Part shown: positions 28,016 through 36,778 of the stretch, piece by piece
How positions within the stretch are numbered: position 1 is the stretch's first letter
Layout: each line of letters opens with the position of its first letter
Origin: CBDCPI01 sp965220245
GTDB lineage: Bacteria; Chloroflexota; Dehalococcoidia; Lucifugimonadales; UBA3495
Assembly (NCBI GenBank): GCA_965220245.1
Contig: CBDCPI010000013.1
Span: 1 to 64,000 of the forward strand
Length of the DNA stretch: 64,000 nucleotides
Direction of reading: 5' to 3'
The notes under the pieces: model-generated
What the model was told of the DNA's origin: nothing
The model's input: the letters and a program-made list of their open reading frames with translations, nothing else
Databases searched by the model: none
Translations under genes and position numbers: made by a program

Positions 28016-28336
28016 TTGACGCTATCGCAATCACAAACATGCGCAGAATGCGGGGAGAAATTCCAAGAAGGCGAACCAAGGCTGATAAGCGAACCACCCT
28101 ACATGACGGACCAAAAAAGGTATCACCTGAGGTGCGCCACGCTGGAAACAAAACTTGAGCCCAGCTCAATGGTGCAGGTCCAGTCCAAAATCATCAGGGA
28201 AATACTGGACGAAAACTCAAAGGCCAAGGAAAGGGAGGAGCTGCTCCTCAGGGAGATCATGACCCTGATGGAAAAGACTGGAGCAACCGCAGAAGAGATG
28301 GAAAACGTGCGTGCCGAGTTTTACTGGCGCGGCTGA
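28016..28336 (+). CDS. Small zinc-finger protein, 106 aa
   Basis: The start was placed at TTG 28016 because AAGGAGGG lies 7 bases upstream and the frame becomes protein-like there (MTLSQSQTCAECGEKF). One Cys2-His-Cys site is visible: CAEC, then YHLRC 25 residues later, with a PARP-finger-like spacing. A C-terminal charged helix (KEREELLLREIMTLMEKTG) follows. It probably binds nucleic acid or a partner protein; no family recognised. An upstream in-frame ATG is less likely because it has no ribosome-binding site. Confidence 0.65.
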   Translation: MTLSQSQTCAECGEKFQEGEPRLISEPPYMTDQKRYHLRCATLETKLEPSSMVQVQSKIIREILDENSKAKEREELLLREIMTLMEKTGATAEEMENVRAEFYWRG

Positions 28337-28643
28337 ACAAACCGGTCTACGCTGGACGACTGCCGGAAATGGCCCAAGACCCGGACGGGAGCCCAGAATT
28401 CGGGTTGCCGCTTCCTCCGGCCGCAGCCCGGCAGTTCAGCGAGCGGCGAAGGGCCGAATAGAGCACAGAAGAGCCGGGCTAAGCAACTTGCCAAGAGACA
28501 GCACCCCTGCAATTACCAACAAAACGAAAGGCAAGGCAGGCCTCCTATCCTGAGCGGAAGAAGATTTCAGGAAACGGGGAGGGACCAAAAGCCCCACCCT
28601 GGCGGGCTACGCCCCGGGGGTCCAGAAAAACAAGGAGAAACCC
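28337..28643. other. Gene-free stretch
   Basis: About 300 bases with no coding pattern. The only signal is the AAGGAGA box just before the lipoprotein start at 28644. Confidence 0.5.
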
Positions 28644-29114
28644 ATGAGCAGACGCATACCCGGCATCCCGGTCCCGGCAGTCCTGGCGCTGGCGGTCCTG
28701 ATACTGCTCGCCTCGGCCGCCTGCGACCGGATTGGAAACAGAGCGCCGAACCGGCTGGACCCGACCCCGGAGTTCGGGGCGGACGGCTCAATCAGCGCGT
28801 CCCAGCTCTGGGAGATGTTCCAGCCCAACGCCAACAGCTTCACCGCGGATGGGTACAAGAACCGGTGGGGAGTAATCATCATCGACGACGTGGACGCAGT
28901 CACCACCGATGGGGTGGTGATCAAGCGGATGCCCGGTCAACCGGCCACCCTGGAGTTCCGGTACAACTATCCCGAGTACACTGACGAGATCAAACGCGGG
29001 GACCGGGTGAAGGTGCTGTGCAACGTGGGGGGAGTCAACCTGAGCGGGAACAAGCTGCAGTTCGACTACTGCCGGCCCCATCCCCCCGAAGCCCGGCCCC
29101 CCAGGGACCGGTAG
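28644..29114 (+). CDS. OB-fold (tRNA_anti-like) lipoprotein
   Basis: A signal peptide ends in a lipobox (LLASAAC-D). The mature domain matches the tRNA_anti-like OB fold. ISASQLWEMFQPNANSF, then a strand-rich part (GVIIIDDVDAVTTDG) and RGDRVKVLCNVGGVNLSG...QFDYC follow the usual W-NA--A---Y order with the closing Cys. These small envelope proteins are common, but their ligand is unknown. The start has AGGAGA 8 bases upstream. It appears monocistronic. Confidence 0.75.
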   Translation: MSRRIPGIPVPAVLALAVLILLASAACDRIGNRAPNRLDPTPEFGADGSISASQLWEMFQPNANSFTADGYKNRWGVIIIDDVDAVTTDGVVIKRMPGQPATLEFRYNYPEYTDEIKRGDRVKVLCNVGGVNLSGNKLQFDYCRPHPPEARPPRDR

Positions 29115-29698
29115 GAACCCCGGGAACGGGCGAGACCGGTGCAGCCGGAGCACGACCGGAAAGAAATCCCGGAGCATACAACCCGGCCTCCCCCGGCAGC
29201 GTCCATAATCCCAAGGGACGACAACAGTCGAGGAATCCAGGAGTTGCCCTCCCGGGCGCAGCCGGATGACTACTCAGGGTCAACCCCGGCACCCAAGGGT
29301 GAGAAGAAGCTGAGAGAACAAGCAGCCCGGACCCCGGACGAGGTCCGGACCCGCCTATCGTATTCGATGGGAAGGAAGCTCAAGACCCCGAAGAACGGTC
29401 CGCAGTGGACGTGGACGCTCAGGAACCCCGGAGAAACGGCAGAGAGCCTTCTACGAAATCCGAAGTTGCGAATGGCCAAACCAGATGACGGCCGCATACC
29501 ATTACCCCACCCCTCTTCCGTCTGGACACGCCCCTGGCCCGCCTTCCAGTCAGGGAAAAAGATGGCCGACGGCCATACCCCAAGTCAAGTTCTTCCAAAC
29601 CCTAAAAGCGCCAAGCAAAGTGCTGCTAAACTCCTGCGGTTCCACTAAAATCAGAAATCAGCAAATCCTTCGCCTCACAGAACAGAGGGAGAACCCGG
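29115..29698. other. Gene-poor stretch before the HNH gene
   Basis: An open frame of 169 codons crosses 29139-29648 but has no ribosome-binding site, starts inside GC-rich spacer and shows no domain. I do not call it. Nothing else convincing is present. Confidence 0.4.
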
Positions 29699-30346
29699 AT
29701 GAACCTCAAAAGAATCGCCGGTCACATGCTGAAAAACGCCGCAAGGGAAATCCTCGAAACGCAGGAGAACAGGCCCACCTGCCGGTTCCAGTCATGCAAC
29801 AGGGAGCTGAAACCGGAACACGATCTCTGCACTGAACACTGGAAAATGCGCCAAGCCGGAACCATCAACAAGTGCCCTAACTGCCCCAACTACAAACCGG
29901 CCAGATACCCACTCTGCGTGCGCTGCAACAACGTCAAGAAGACGCCCATCTCCCACACACAGCAACCGGAAGCCAGGAATCCCGCCCAGCGGCAGGCCGG
30001 AAGGAAGTACGACGCACCTCAAGGAAACACCTTCGCCCAGCGATCAGCGATGCTGGAAGAAGACCAAAAGGCCAAGGACAAACGGCAACTGTTCCATGAC
30101 CAACAGATGAAGTGCATCTATTGCGGAAACGTCTACAAGTACAACGAGCTGGAGATCGAGCACATCATCCCCAAGAAGCTAGGTGGCCCGGACCACATCA
30201 GGAACTCCCAACTCGCCTGCAAGACCTGCAACCAAGCCAAGGGCGTCCTGACTGACATAGAATTCCGGCAGAGGCACCGGGGCTTGCTGCCCCAGAAGGA
30301 GAGAACCCCGGCAAATCCGCCCATAAATCCCGCGCTGATGCAATAA
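29699..30346 (+). CDS. HNH endonuclease with N-terminal zinc motifs
   Basis: The C-terminal half is a clear HNH nuclease: CIYCGNVYKYNELEIEHIIP, then KKLGG, N-SQLACKTCNQAKG. Two CxxC pairs bind structural zinc, His ~154 is the general base, and Asn and the Asn/Lys near the end complete the ββα-metal motif. The N-terminal half has further Cys/His pairs (CRFQSCNRELK, CTEHW, KCPNCPNY, CVRCNN), suggesting extra zinc ribbons for DNA binding. The gene directly precedes a DGQHR/DndB-like gene on the same strand, 250 bases away. Such pairs are seen in defence-type islands; that link is inference. Confidence 0.85.
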   Translation: MNLKRIAGHMLKNAAREILETQENRPTCRFQSCNRELKPEHDLCTEHWKMRQAGTINKCPNCPNYKPARYPLCVRCNNVKKTPISHTQQPEARNPAQRQAGRKYDAPQGNTFAQRSAMLEEDQKAKDKRQLFHDQQMKCIYCGNVYKYNELEIEHIIPKKLGGPDHIRNSQLACKTCNQAKGVLTDIEFRQRHRGLLPQKERTPANPPINPALMQ

Positions 30347-30595
30347 AGGTTCGAGGGCCACGAGGAGCAGAAGAGAGCAGCCACGTGGGAAGTTATCCGG
30401 GACTCCCTCAAAAATCAGATGGTGGGCCGCATGGTTCGGCCACAGAGAACCAAGGCCCGAACGCGTGCGTGAAGACGTAAGACAGTCAGCACGGCCACAA
30501 ACCCCACCCACACCCCTTCCCTTACCAGCAAACCGGCGCAGGCGCCCCCTCAGGTATCCTCTAACAGGGAACCCAACGACGGAGGCGCACACCCC

Positions 30596-31720
30596 ATGGG
30601 GCAGACATTCCGGAAACAGGCAACCCCCTTCACCCAGACCGAACGCAAAGGCTGGGTCCTCACCCTCACCGCTCAGGAAACAACCGGACTCCTCCCCAAG
30701 CGGAAGCCGGAGCAACTCGGCCTCTTCACCGAGACCAACCGGCCGGTCACCGGCCGCCACATGGAGAGCATCGAACGGTTCCTTGAAGAAACCCCCGACT
30801 GGGCCCTGCCCAGCATCATCCTGGCCGTCACCCCAGGCAACGTCGCCCAAGAAGCGGGCGCCATCAGCGTGGATACGGACCAGATCAGGGTCCTGGACGG
30901 CCAACACCGCATCGAAGCCCTATCCAACCTCATCCACCGCTGGCAAATCGCAGCGCCCCGGGACGACACCAACGAGACCCGGAAACGGCTGGACGCCATC
31001 CTCGTCCAGGAGCTGCCCGCAGTTATCTTCGAGGTCAGGGACAACCGGGACCAACGGCAGCTCTTCGCCTGGTTCGCCAGGAACAAGCCCATCGAACCCG
31101 CAGTCCGGGAGTTCTTCGACGAGTCCGACCCTTTCAACAAAGCAGCGAAAGCCGCAATGGACCAGTCGGCACTGCTCCGGGACAGCGTGACCTGGAAAAC
31201 AACGAACCTGCCGGGCAAGGGGGAAGACTCAAGCAAGCTCCTCACCCTGAACCAAATCAAGCAGATAGCCGCCACCGTCCGCATCGGCATCCGCCGCGCC
31301 CCCAAGCCCGCCGACCGGGAGGCCTGCCGGGAGAAGAAGGTCCAGCAGGAGTTGCAGGACAACCTGGTGGAATTCTTCGACCGGTTTCTGCCGGAATGCC
31401 TGCCCAACTACCAGGCCCTCAGCAACCTGGAGTTGCTGGACCGGAACATCAAGACCGACCGGAACGTGAGCTACGCCTGCCACTTTCCGGTGATGAGACT
31501 GGCAGCCAACGTATGGGCCAGGTGGAAACTGGACCGGAAGCAAGACCCGGAGAACCTGGCCCCGGTCATCGGGAAACTGGACCTCCGGTCCGCAGACCCG
31601 GACAACGCGCTGGAAAAAGAACTGGGAGTGATGACCGGCACGAAGAAGTTCCAGAAAGCACGGGACAAAAGCTGGGAAGAGGCGACCGCCGGCATCCTGC
31701 AGAAAGCGGCTGCGGAATAG
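30596..31720 (+). CDS. DGQHR-domain (DndB-like) protein
   Basis: The DGQHR motif is explicit (RVLDGQHRIEAL, residues ~98-109) and is the hallmark of the DndB/DGQHR family. Further family features are a conserved N-terminal region of substrate-response type (NRPVTGRHMESIERFLEE) and the central PAVIFEVRDNRDQRQLFAWFARNKPIEPAVREFF. Family members include DndB, a regulator of DNA phosphorothioation, and uncharacterised relatives. No dndC, dndD or dndE is nearby, so the role here is open. An ACGGAGG box precedes the start. Confidence 0.82.
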   Translation: MGQTFRKQATPFTQTERKGWVLTLTAQETTGLLPKRKPEQLGLFTETNRPVTGRHMESIERFLEETPDWALPSIILAVTPGNVAQEAGAISVDTDQIRVLDGQHRIEALSNLIHRWQIAAPRDDTNETRKRLDAILVQELPAVIFEVRDNRDQRQLFAWFARNKPIEPAVREFFDESDPFNKAAKAAMDQSALLRDSVTWKTTNLPGKGEDSSKLLTLNQIKQIAATVRIGIRRAPKPADREACREKKVQQELQDNLVEFFDRFLPECLPNYQALSNLELLDRNIKTDRNVSYACHFPVMRLAANVWARWKLDRKQDPENLAPVIGKLDLRSADPDNALEKELGVMTGTKKFQKARDKSWEEATAGILQKAAAE

Positions 31721-31767
31721 AGACGCGCTCACAACCATGATATGAGAACCTCATGGAGGGAACGGCG

Positions 31768-32046
31768 ATGCCCAACACCGTGAAGGCCACTCCCGAGACG
31801 GGGGAAACGGCGAGCCGAAAACCGGCGCCGGCCAACCCGGGCAACCCATCAGCCCGCCTCGCCGGCTACTCCTGGGTAAAACGCGCCACGACAGGCGCCG
31901 GCGTAGCAGTGGTCATTGGGATTGCCCTAGTCCTCGTCGGGGCCCGGCAAGACATTCCGGCCCTAAACCGAAGCCAAGGTGGGATGTGCATTTGCCTGAC
32001 ACAGGGAAGCGGGCGTGAGATCTCGCAGGAGTGCCTCGGCCCTTGA
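31768..32046 (+). CDS. Small membrane protein, 92 aa
   Basis: ATG 31768 has GGAGGGA 6 bases upstream. A Thr/Pro-rich N-terminus is followed by one membrane helix (GAGVAVVIGIALVLVGA). The last ~25 codons run through the 50-bp inverted repeat at 31963-32012 and look unconstrained, so the original C-terminus was probably replaced when that repeat arrived. No family recognised. Confidence 0.5.
   Translation: MPNTVKATPETGETASRKPAPANPGNPSARLAGYSWVKRATTGAGVAVVIGIALVLVGARQDIPALNRSQGGMCICLTQGSGREISQECLGP
31963..32012 (+). repeat. 50-bp inverted repeat, left copy
   Basis: It begins CTAAACCG, contains GGTGGGATGTGCATTTGCC and ends GGGAAGCGG. It is inverted relative to 33549-33598, with 3 mismatches. 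Confidence 0.9.
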
Positions 32047-32114
32047 TTGCAGGACTGTCTGGCCAAGTAGCCGCTCGGCCAGAGCAGCGCGGGTACTGAA
32101 GACGGACCCCTCCG

Positions 32115-33377
32115 TTAGCCGTTGGTCAACGGGTCGTTTCCCCAGGTGAACAAGGGCTCCGATCCTCCCTCTTTGACCAAAAACACTTCCTCGATCCAGC
32201 AGCGTTCTTTCTCATCGCCCGGACACAGAAGGTGAGCAGCTATCACCATGTCCTCTTCCAACATCCAGTTGGGATCGGCGCCATCCTCCACCAATGCCAG
32301 CACATCCGCATGACTTAACCCCAGGCCATGGAAGTAAGTGAGCACGGAGTCGTGTTGCGGCACTCCCAACCGTTGAAACGTTCGTCGGCTCTTTTCTTGC
32401 AGGTCGCCGATCCGGACTCCGGGGCGCATTGCATCGTGAATCTCGTTCATCGCTTCGGCGGTAGCCCGACCGATGCGGCGGGCCATGTCCGAGCCGTAGT
32501 CCTCCACGACCCAGGTCTTGCCGCCGTCCCAGCAGTACTGGTTCTTGGTCCCATGGCAGTCAAACATGATGTTGGTGCCTGGCTGGACCACGAAGTCCTC
32601 GGAGTCTACGCGCAGTCGTACGGCGGGGTCGCCGTCCAGCGGGTTGGCGAAAAAGACTCCGCCTGGGTCGTAGACCCATCCGCCCAGCGCGGTGATCTCC
32701 GCATGATAGGTATCCACCAGCTCCTTCCAGAGCTTACCTCGGCTCCATGACTGTACCGTCCGTTCTATGGCAACCTGGTTCACTCGGGTGGCTTCCCGCA
32801 GCCATTCGATTTCCTGGGCGCTCTTCTTCTCCCGAAGGAACATCATCAAGTTGTATGCGTCGACAACGTCCGCCAGGGAGCGGGCCACCTTAGCGCCCAC
32901 TCTCAGGTCATCGTAGCCGATGCGTCCGTGGGTGTGGCCCAAGTCCTGCACAGCATCACGGATCGCCTCGGTAAAGCCACCGGCAAACCGGTCACCGGCG
33001 TTCTTTACCCAGCCGGAGTCCTGCCGAGAGGCCGGCATAAACCGGAAAAACTCAGACCGGTCGGTTGATGCGCCCACCGGAAGGAGGACGCTTCGGTGGG
33101 GACGGATGTCTTCAATCCATATGGGCTCATACAGGAAGGGCGATACAAATATGTCAGGCCCAATCAGGATGGGGTGTTGCAAGTCATGCCGCGAGATAAC
33201 CACAGCGACTCCTGGCGGCTCGTCGGCTTTGGGCGCTGTGGGGTTGTGCCCCGAAAGGTATGTCACGTTCAGGGGCGTGGTAATCACCAGGCCGTCTACG
33301 CCACGGGCTTCCATCGCCGCGGTTAAACGTTGAGGATCGAATATAGGAGCCGGAGTTCCGTTAATGTCATTGGCCAC
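32115..33377 (-). CDS. M24 family metallopeptidase (Xaa-Pro/creatinase-like)
   Basis: An N-terminal creatinase-like domain (MEARGVDGLVITTPLNVTYLSG) is followed by the pita-bread M24 domain. Metal ligands are visible: the two Asp 11 apart in MFDCHGTKNQYCWDGGK, His in YFHGLGLSH, and Glu in EEDMVI and WIEEVFLV. Members cleave Xaa-Pro or related amide bonds using two metal ions. GTG 33377 was chosen because GGGAGGAG lies ~6 bases upstream; a TTG two codons earlier would overlap that box. It is cytoplasmic (no signal). It lies alone between 50-bp inverted repeats, against the orientation of neighbouring genes, and looks like captured chromosomal material. Confidence 0.88.
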   Translation of the reverse strand: MANDINGTPAPIFDPQRLTAAMEARGVDGLVITTPLNVTYLSGHNPTAPKADEPPGVAVVISRHDLQHPILIGPDIFVSPFLYEPIWIEDIRPHRSVLLPVGASTDRSEFFRFMPASRQDSGWVKNAGDRFAGGFTEAIRDAVQDLGHTHGRIGYDDLRVGAKVARSLADVVDAYNLMMFLREKKSAQEIEWLREATRVNQVAIERTVQSWSRGKLWKELVDTYHAEITALGGWVYDPGGVFFANPLDGDPAVRLRVDSEDFVVQPGTNIMFDCHGTKNQYCWDGGKTWVVEDYGSDMARRIGRATAEAMNEIHDAMRPGVRIGDLQEKSRRTFQRLGVPQHDSVLTYFHGLGLSHADVLALVEDGADPNWMLEEDMVIAAHLLCPGDEKERCWIEEVFLVKEGGSEPLFTWGNDPLTNG

Positions 33378-33548
33378 GATCAACTCCTCCCTGTTGTGGA
33401 CTTGAGCCGTTCTCTATCGTGGAGGTTCCCCGCACCCCACGACCCAGGCTTGCATCTTGGAGGGGTTATTGTAACCCTTTGATGGTCGGTGCGACAGGAA
33501 GAAACGACCGGTCAAGAAGGTGGCCGAACGGTTTAGAAGACCAAGTTG

Positions 33549-33598
33549 CCGCTTCCCGGTGTCCGGCAAATGCACATCCCACCTTGGCTTTGGTTTAG
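33549..33598 (-). repeat. 50-bp inverted repeat, right copy
   Basis: Reverse complement of the copy at 31963-32012 (47 of 50 identical). Outside it the inverted similarity resumes after a 4-base insertion (TGTA on the complementary strand) with CCGGCC. Confidence 0.9.
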
Positions 33599-33816
33599 TA
33601 CAGGCCGGAAAATGGCTGTCGGGAATCGCGCTAGCAACCTGGACCGCGTCATCTTCGGCGTCATAACGGCTTGGCTCGCACGGCCAGCCTATCACCTGGC
33701 CCGCCAACGGCTCGCCGGAAAAGAGCACCGGATAAAAACGAACATCCAGGATTACTAGAGGAAAAGCAAAGCCGCCACTGTTCCCGGCCCCTTCATATAT
33801 AGAAGGAAACATCATA

Positions 33817-34155
33817 ATGAAGCCGCACCTCTACAGAGTGACCACCTGGGCAACCTTCATCCCAGTGGCTCCGGCAATCTTCGCCCTCGCCACCGGCCGG
33901 TACGAGATGGGCCTGGTCCTCAGTATGCTAGCCCTGGCCCTCCACAGCGCGGTGGAGCCCGCGAGGAACCTCGCGGGCGGAAGAGAGGGAAAAGAAACAC
34001 TCCGGCACGGAGCGATGGTCCTGCTCGCCGCAGGCGCGATGACGACGGCGCTGGAAAGGAAAGGGTTCGTGTACCTGACCACGGCCCTGTTCACCATGGG
34101 GGGCACAGCGATGGTCCTCAGAATCATGAGGGAGAAAGAGAAGACGCAAACCTGA
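33817..34155 (+). CDS. Small membrane protein, 112 aa, three predicted helices
   Basis: Three hydrophobic stretches (WATFIPVAPAIFALATG, MGLVLSMLALALHSAV, TTALFTMGGTAMVLRIM) are joined by short charged loops. The start has AGAAGGAAA upstream. No family recognised. It lies just outside the inverted-repeat cassette and reads away from it. Confidence 0.6.
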   Translation: MKPHLYRVTTWATFIPVAPAIFALATGRYEMGLVLSMLALALHSAVEPARNLAGGREGKETLRHGAMVLLAAGAMTTALERKGFVYLTTALFTMGGTAMVLRIMREKEKTQT

Positions 34156-34570
34156 TTTGTCAACAGCGATAGCGGTATAAATCCCCACTTCCATCAACAG
34201 CCCAGCAGAAAAATCACCGGCAAACCAACCGTACCAATCCTCCGCCGACCCCCGGAAACCCACCGGCAGCAACCTCCACAGTCTCACCAGCCCACCCCGT
34301 CCAAGGAACACCCGGCCCACCACGGACAACATGACGCCTTGAGCAAGCGACGGTCCCCGGCAAGAACAACCAGCCGGCGCGGACTCGCGAAAGGACAGAA
34401 CAGGCCCCAGACGCCGGAACATCCGGACCCAGAGGGACACGAACGTCCAAAGCCACAGGCACCCGAAACCCCGGGAACCCGGCACGAAGCGGCGCGTCTC
34501 AAAACAGGCGCGCCGCTTCGCTTTGTTTGAAAGAAGCCGGCCCAGCCGCAAAGAGAGGTCCGGAAAACCC
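34156..34570. other. Gene-free stretch before the ligase
   Basis: GC-rich spacer of ~415 bases without a coding pattern. It contains the hairpin at 34487-34518 and otherwise nothing I can name. Confidence 0.5.
34487..34518 (+). terminator. 10-bp stem upstream of ligA
   Basis: AAGCGGCGCG and CGCGCCGCTT pair perfectly around a 12-base loop and are followed by CGCTTTGTTT. It would insulate ligA from upstream transcription. Confidence 0.65.
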
Positions 34571-36646
34571 ATGACCACCAGCACCAGAATCCAGGACGCC
34601 GCCGAGGAACTGCGCAACCGGATACGCCGCCACGACCGGCTCTACTACACCCTCCAGGCCCCCGAAATCACCGACTCGGAATACGACAGCCTGATGCGCC
34701 AACTCCGGCAACTGGAAGAGGAACACCCGGAGTGCCGGGACTCCGGCTCCCCCACCCAAAGGGCCGGCGGCGAGGCCGCCGCCGGGTTCCGGGAGGTCTC
34801 CCACCCCACGGCAATGCTGAGCCTGGGCAACGCCTTCGACGAGACGGAGTTCGCCGCCTGGCACCAGAGAATGGCCAGTCACACCGGGGACCCGCACCCG
34901 CCGGTGAACGCCGAGCTGAAGATCGACGGCCTGGCCGTCCGCTTGGTCTACGAGCAGGGCCGGCTGGTCCTGGGAGCCACCCGGGGCGACGGCCAGACCG
35001 GAGAGGACGTGACCCGGAACATCCGCACCGTCCGCAACCTGCCCCTGATACTGACCCCTCCGGAAGGAATGATCTTGCCGGACACCCTGGAAGTCCGGGG
35101 CGAAATCTATATGCCCAAGGACACCTTCCTGCGGGTGAACCGGGAACGGGAAGAACGGGGCGAATACCAATACGCCAACCCCCGGAACGCCGCCGCCGGG
35201 GCGGTCAGGCAACTGGACCCCAGGCTGGCCGCCGGGCGGGGACTCCTGGGCTGGGTCTACTCCTCGGCCAACAACCTGACCGGCAGCCAGCGGGGAAACC
35301 TGGAAGCCCTCCGGCAAATCGGCTTCCCGGTCAACCCCCTGGGGCGGCTCTGCCGCACCGTCCAAGAAGCCGCCGGTTTCCACCAGGAGATGGTCGAGCG
35401 GCGCGACGAGTGGGACTACGAGGCCGACGGCATCGTGTTCAAGCTGGACAGCCTGGAGCAACAGCGGGAGTTGGGCAACACCGGGCGGGAACCCCGCTGG
35501 GCCATCGCCTGGAAGTTCCCCTCCCAGCAGGCGATGACCCGGCTCCTGGACATCCGCATCAGCCACGGCCGCTTCGGGCGGCTCACCCCGGTGGCGGTGC
35601 TGGAGCCGGTATCCGTGGGCGGCGTCACCGTGCAGAGCGCCAGCCTCCACAACGAGGAAGACCTTCACCGGAAGGACATCCGCATCGGAGACCGGGTGAC
35701 CGTCGAACGCGCCGGGGACGTGATACCCCAGGTGACCGGCCCGGTGGACACCGATAGGGAACGGACCCTGCCGGTCTTCGCCATGCCGGAGAACTGCCCC
35801 GGCTGCGGGTCCCCGGTGGAAAGCCCGGAGGATGAGGCGGGCCACCGGTGCCCCAACGACGGCTGCCCCAGCCGGCTGCCGGAACAGCTGAAACACTTCG
35901 TGAGCAAGCGGGCCATGAACGTCGAGGGGCTGGGCGAGCACTGGTGCGAGACCCTCATCGAAAGGGGGCTGGCGGCCAACACGGCGGACCTGTACCAACT
36001 CAGCAGGGAGGACCTGCTGAAGCTGCCCCGGATGGGCGGGAAGCTGGCAGACCGGATTCTGAGAAACATCGGCGCCAGCCGGCAGCGGCCCCTGGACCGG
36101 GTGCTCTACGGGCTGGGCATCTTCCGGCTGGGCCGGGAGGTGTCGGGACTGCTCTCCCAACGCTACAACAGCGTGGACGAGGTCAGCAAGCTCAGCATGG
36201 AGGAGCTGAGCGCCATCGACGGCATCGGGCCGAAGATAGCCGCCAGCATCGTGGACGGATTCCGGACGGACCGGGTGAAACAGACCGTCGCCGGCATGGA
36301 GCAGGGCGGGGTGAGGATGGGGCGGGACCCGGCGCCAAGCGGCGCCGGACCGGAAAATATCATAAAACCGAAGGAGAGCAACGGAATGAGCAGCCTTTTT
36401 GACAACCCCGAGACCCCGAAATTCGACGGGCTAACCTTCGTGGTCACCGGCAAGCTGACCGGGATGACCCGGGATGAAGCCGAGTCTGCCATCCAGAGCA
36501 AGGGCGGGAAGACCGGCTCCGCGGTGTCGCGGAACACCAACTACCTGGTGGTGGGGGAGAAGCCCGGCTCGAAGCTGAAGAAGGCCAACGAACTGGGCGT
36601 GGCCATCCTCGACGAGGACGCGTTCTTCAGGATGATTGAAGAATAG
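34571..36646 (+). CDS. ligA: NAD-dependent DNA ligase
   Basis: This is a full-length (691 aa) bacterial ligase that seals DNA nicks using NAD. In order it has the Ia domain (YYTLQAPEITDSEYDSLMRQL), the adenylation domain with the active-site Lys at ~117 (AELKIDGLAVRLVYEQG), then ATRGDGQTGEDVTRN and an OB fold. A four-Cys zinc finger (CPGCGS, then CPNDGCPS), helix-hairpin-helix repeats (LPRMGGKLADRIL, IDGIGPKIAASIV) and a BRCT domain (LTFVVTGKLTGMTRDEAESAI) follow. A spacer of ~30 residues precedes BRCT. Its base use matches element genes, so it is probably an element-borne second copy for replication or repair of transferred DNA. ATG 34571 aligns with normal LigA N-termini. Confidence 0.95.
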   Translation: MTTSTRIQDAAEELRNRIRRHDRLYYTLQAPEITDSEYDSLMRQLRQLEEEHPECRDSGSPTQRAGGEAAAGFREVSHPTAMLSLGNAFDETEFAAWHQRMASHTGDPHPPVNAELKIDGLAVRLVYEQGRLVLGATRGDGQTGEDVTRNIRTVRNLPLILTPPEGMILPDTLEVRGEIYMPKDTFLRVNREREERGEYQYANPRNAAAGAVRQLDPRLAAGRGLLGWVYSSANNLTGSQRGNLEALRQIGFPVNPLGRLCRTVQEAAGFHQEMVERRDEWDYEADGIVFKLDSLEQQRELGNTGREPRWAIAWKFPSQQAMTRLLDIRISHGRFGRLTPVAVLEPVSVGGVTVQSASLHNEEDLHRKDIRIGDRVTVERAGDVIPQVTGPVDTDRERTLPVFAMPENCPGCGSPVESPEDEAGHRCPNDGCPSRLPEQLKHFVSKRAMNVEGLGEHWCETLIERGLAANTADLYQLSREDLLKLPRMGGKLADRILRNIGASRQRPLDRVLYGLGIFRLGREVSGLLSQRYNSVDEVSKLSMEELSAIDGIGPKIAASIVDGFRTDRVKQTVAGMEQGGVRMGRDPAPSGAGPENIIKPKESNGMSSLFDNPETPKFDGLTFVVTGKLTGMTRDEAESAIQSKGGKTGSAVSRNTNYLVVGEKPGSKLKKANELGVAILDEDAFFRMIEE

Positions 36647-36739
36647 GTCCCCGCCCGGCGGCGGGCTGACATTCAGGGGCCGCCGGCGTGGGAACCCGAA
36701 CGTGACCGGAGCCCATATCACCGGCCCGGCCGGATGTCC

Positions 36740-36745
36740 TATAAT
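36740..36745 (+). promoter_or_regulatory. Candidate -10 box for the 36779 gene
   Basis: A perfect TATAAT lies 33 bases before the ATG in GC-rich DNA. No good -35 is seen at 16-18 bases. Confidence 0.4.
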
Positions 36746-36778
36746 GGCGGCACCCTTCGCCCGCACCGAGGCCGAAAA

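Larger units (their letters stand above)
31963..33598. mobile_element. Inverted-repeat-bounded cassette carrying an M24 peptidase
   Basis: Two 50-bp sequences (31963-32012 and 33549-33598) are inverted copies with 47 of 50 identical bases; the core is AAGCCAAGGTGGGATGTGCA. Weaker inverted similarity continues outward (CCGGCC). The only gene between them is the minus-strand M24 peptidase, whose base use resembles the chromosomal half. No transposase is inside. A target duplication could not be defined. Confidence 0.7.

Noticed and set aside
29139..29648. A 169-codon open frame upstream of the HNH gene
   Set aside because: No ribosome-binding site, no domain, and a composition like the surrounding spacer.
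32115..33377. M24 cassette as a complete insertion sequence
   Set aside because: The only gene inside is a metallopeptidase; there is no transposase and no definable target duplication.
33546..33758. A 70-codon open frame after the M24 cassette
   Set aside because: It starts inside the 50-bp inverted repeat; the similar peptide in the other repeat copy is explained by the DNA repeat itself.
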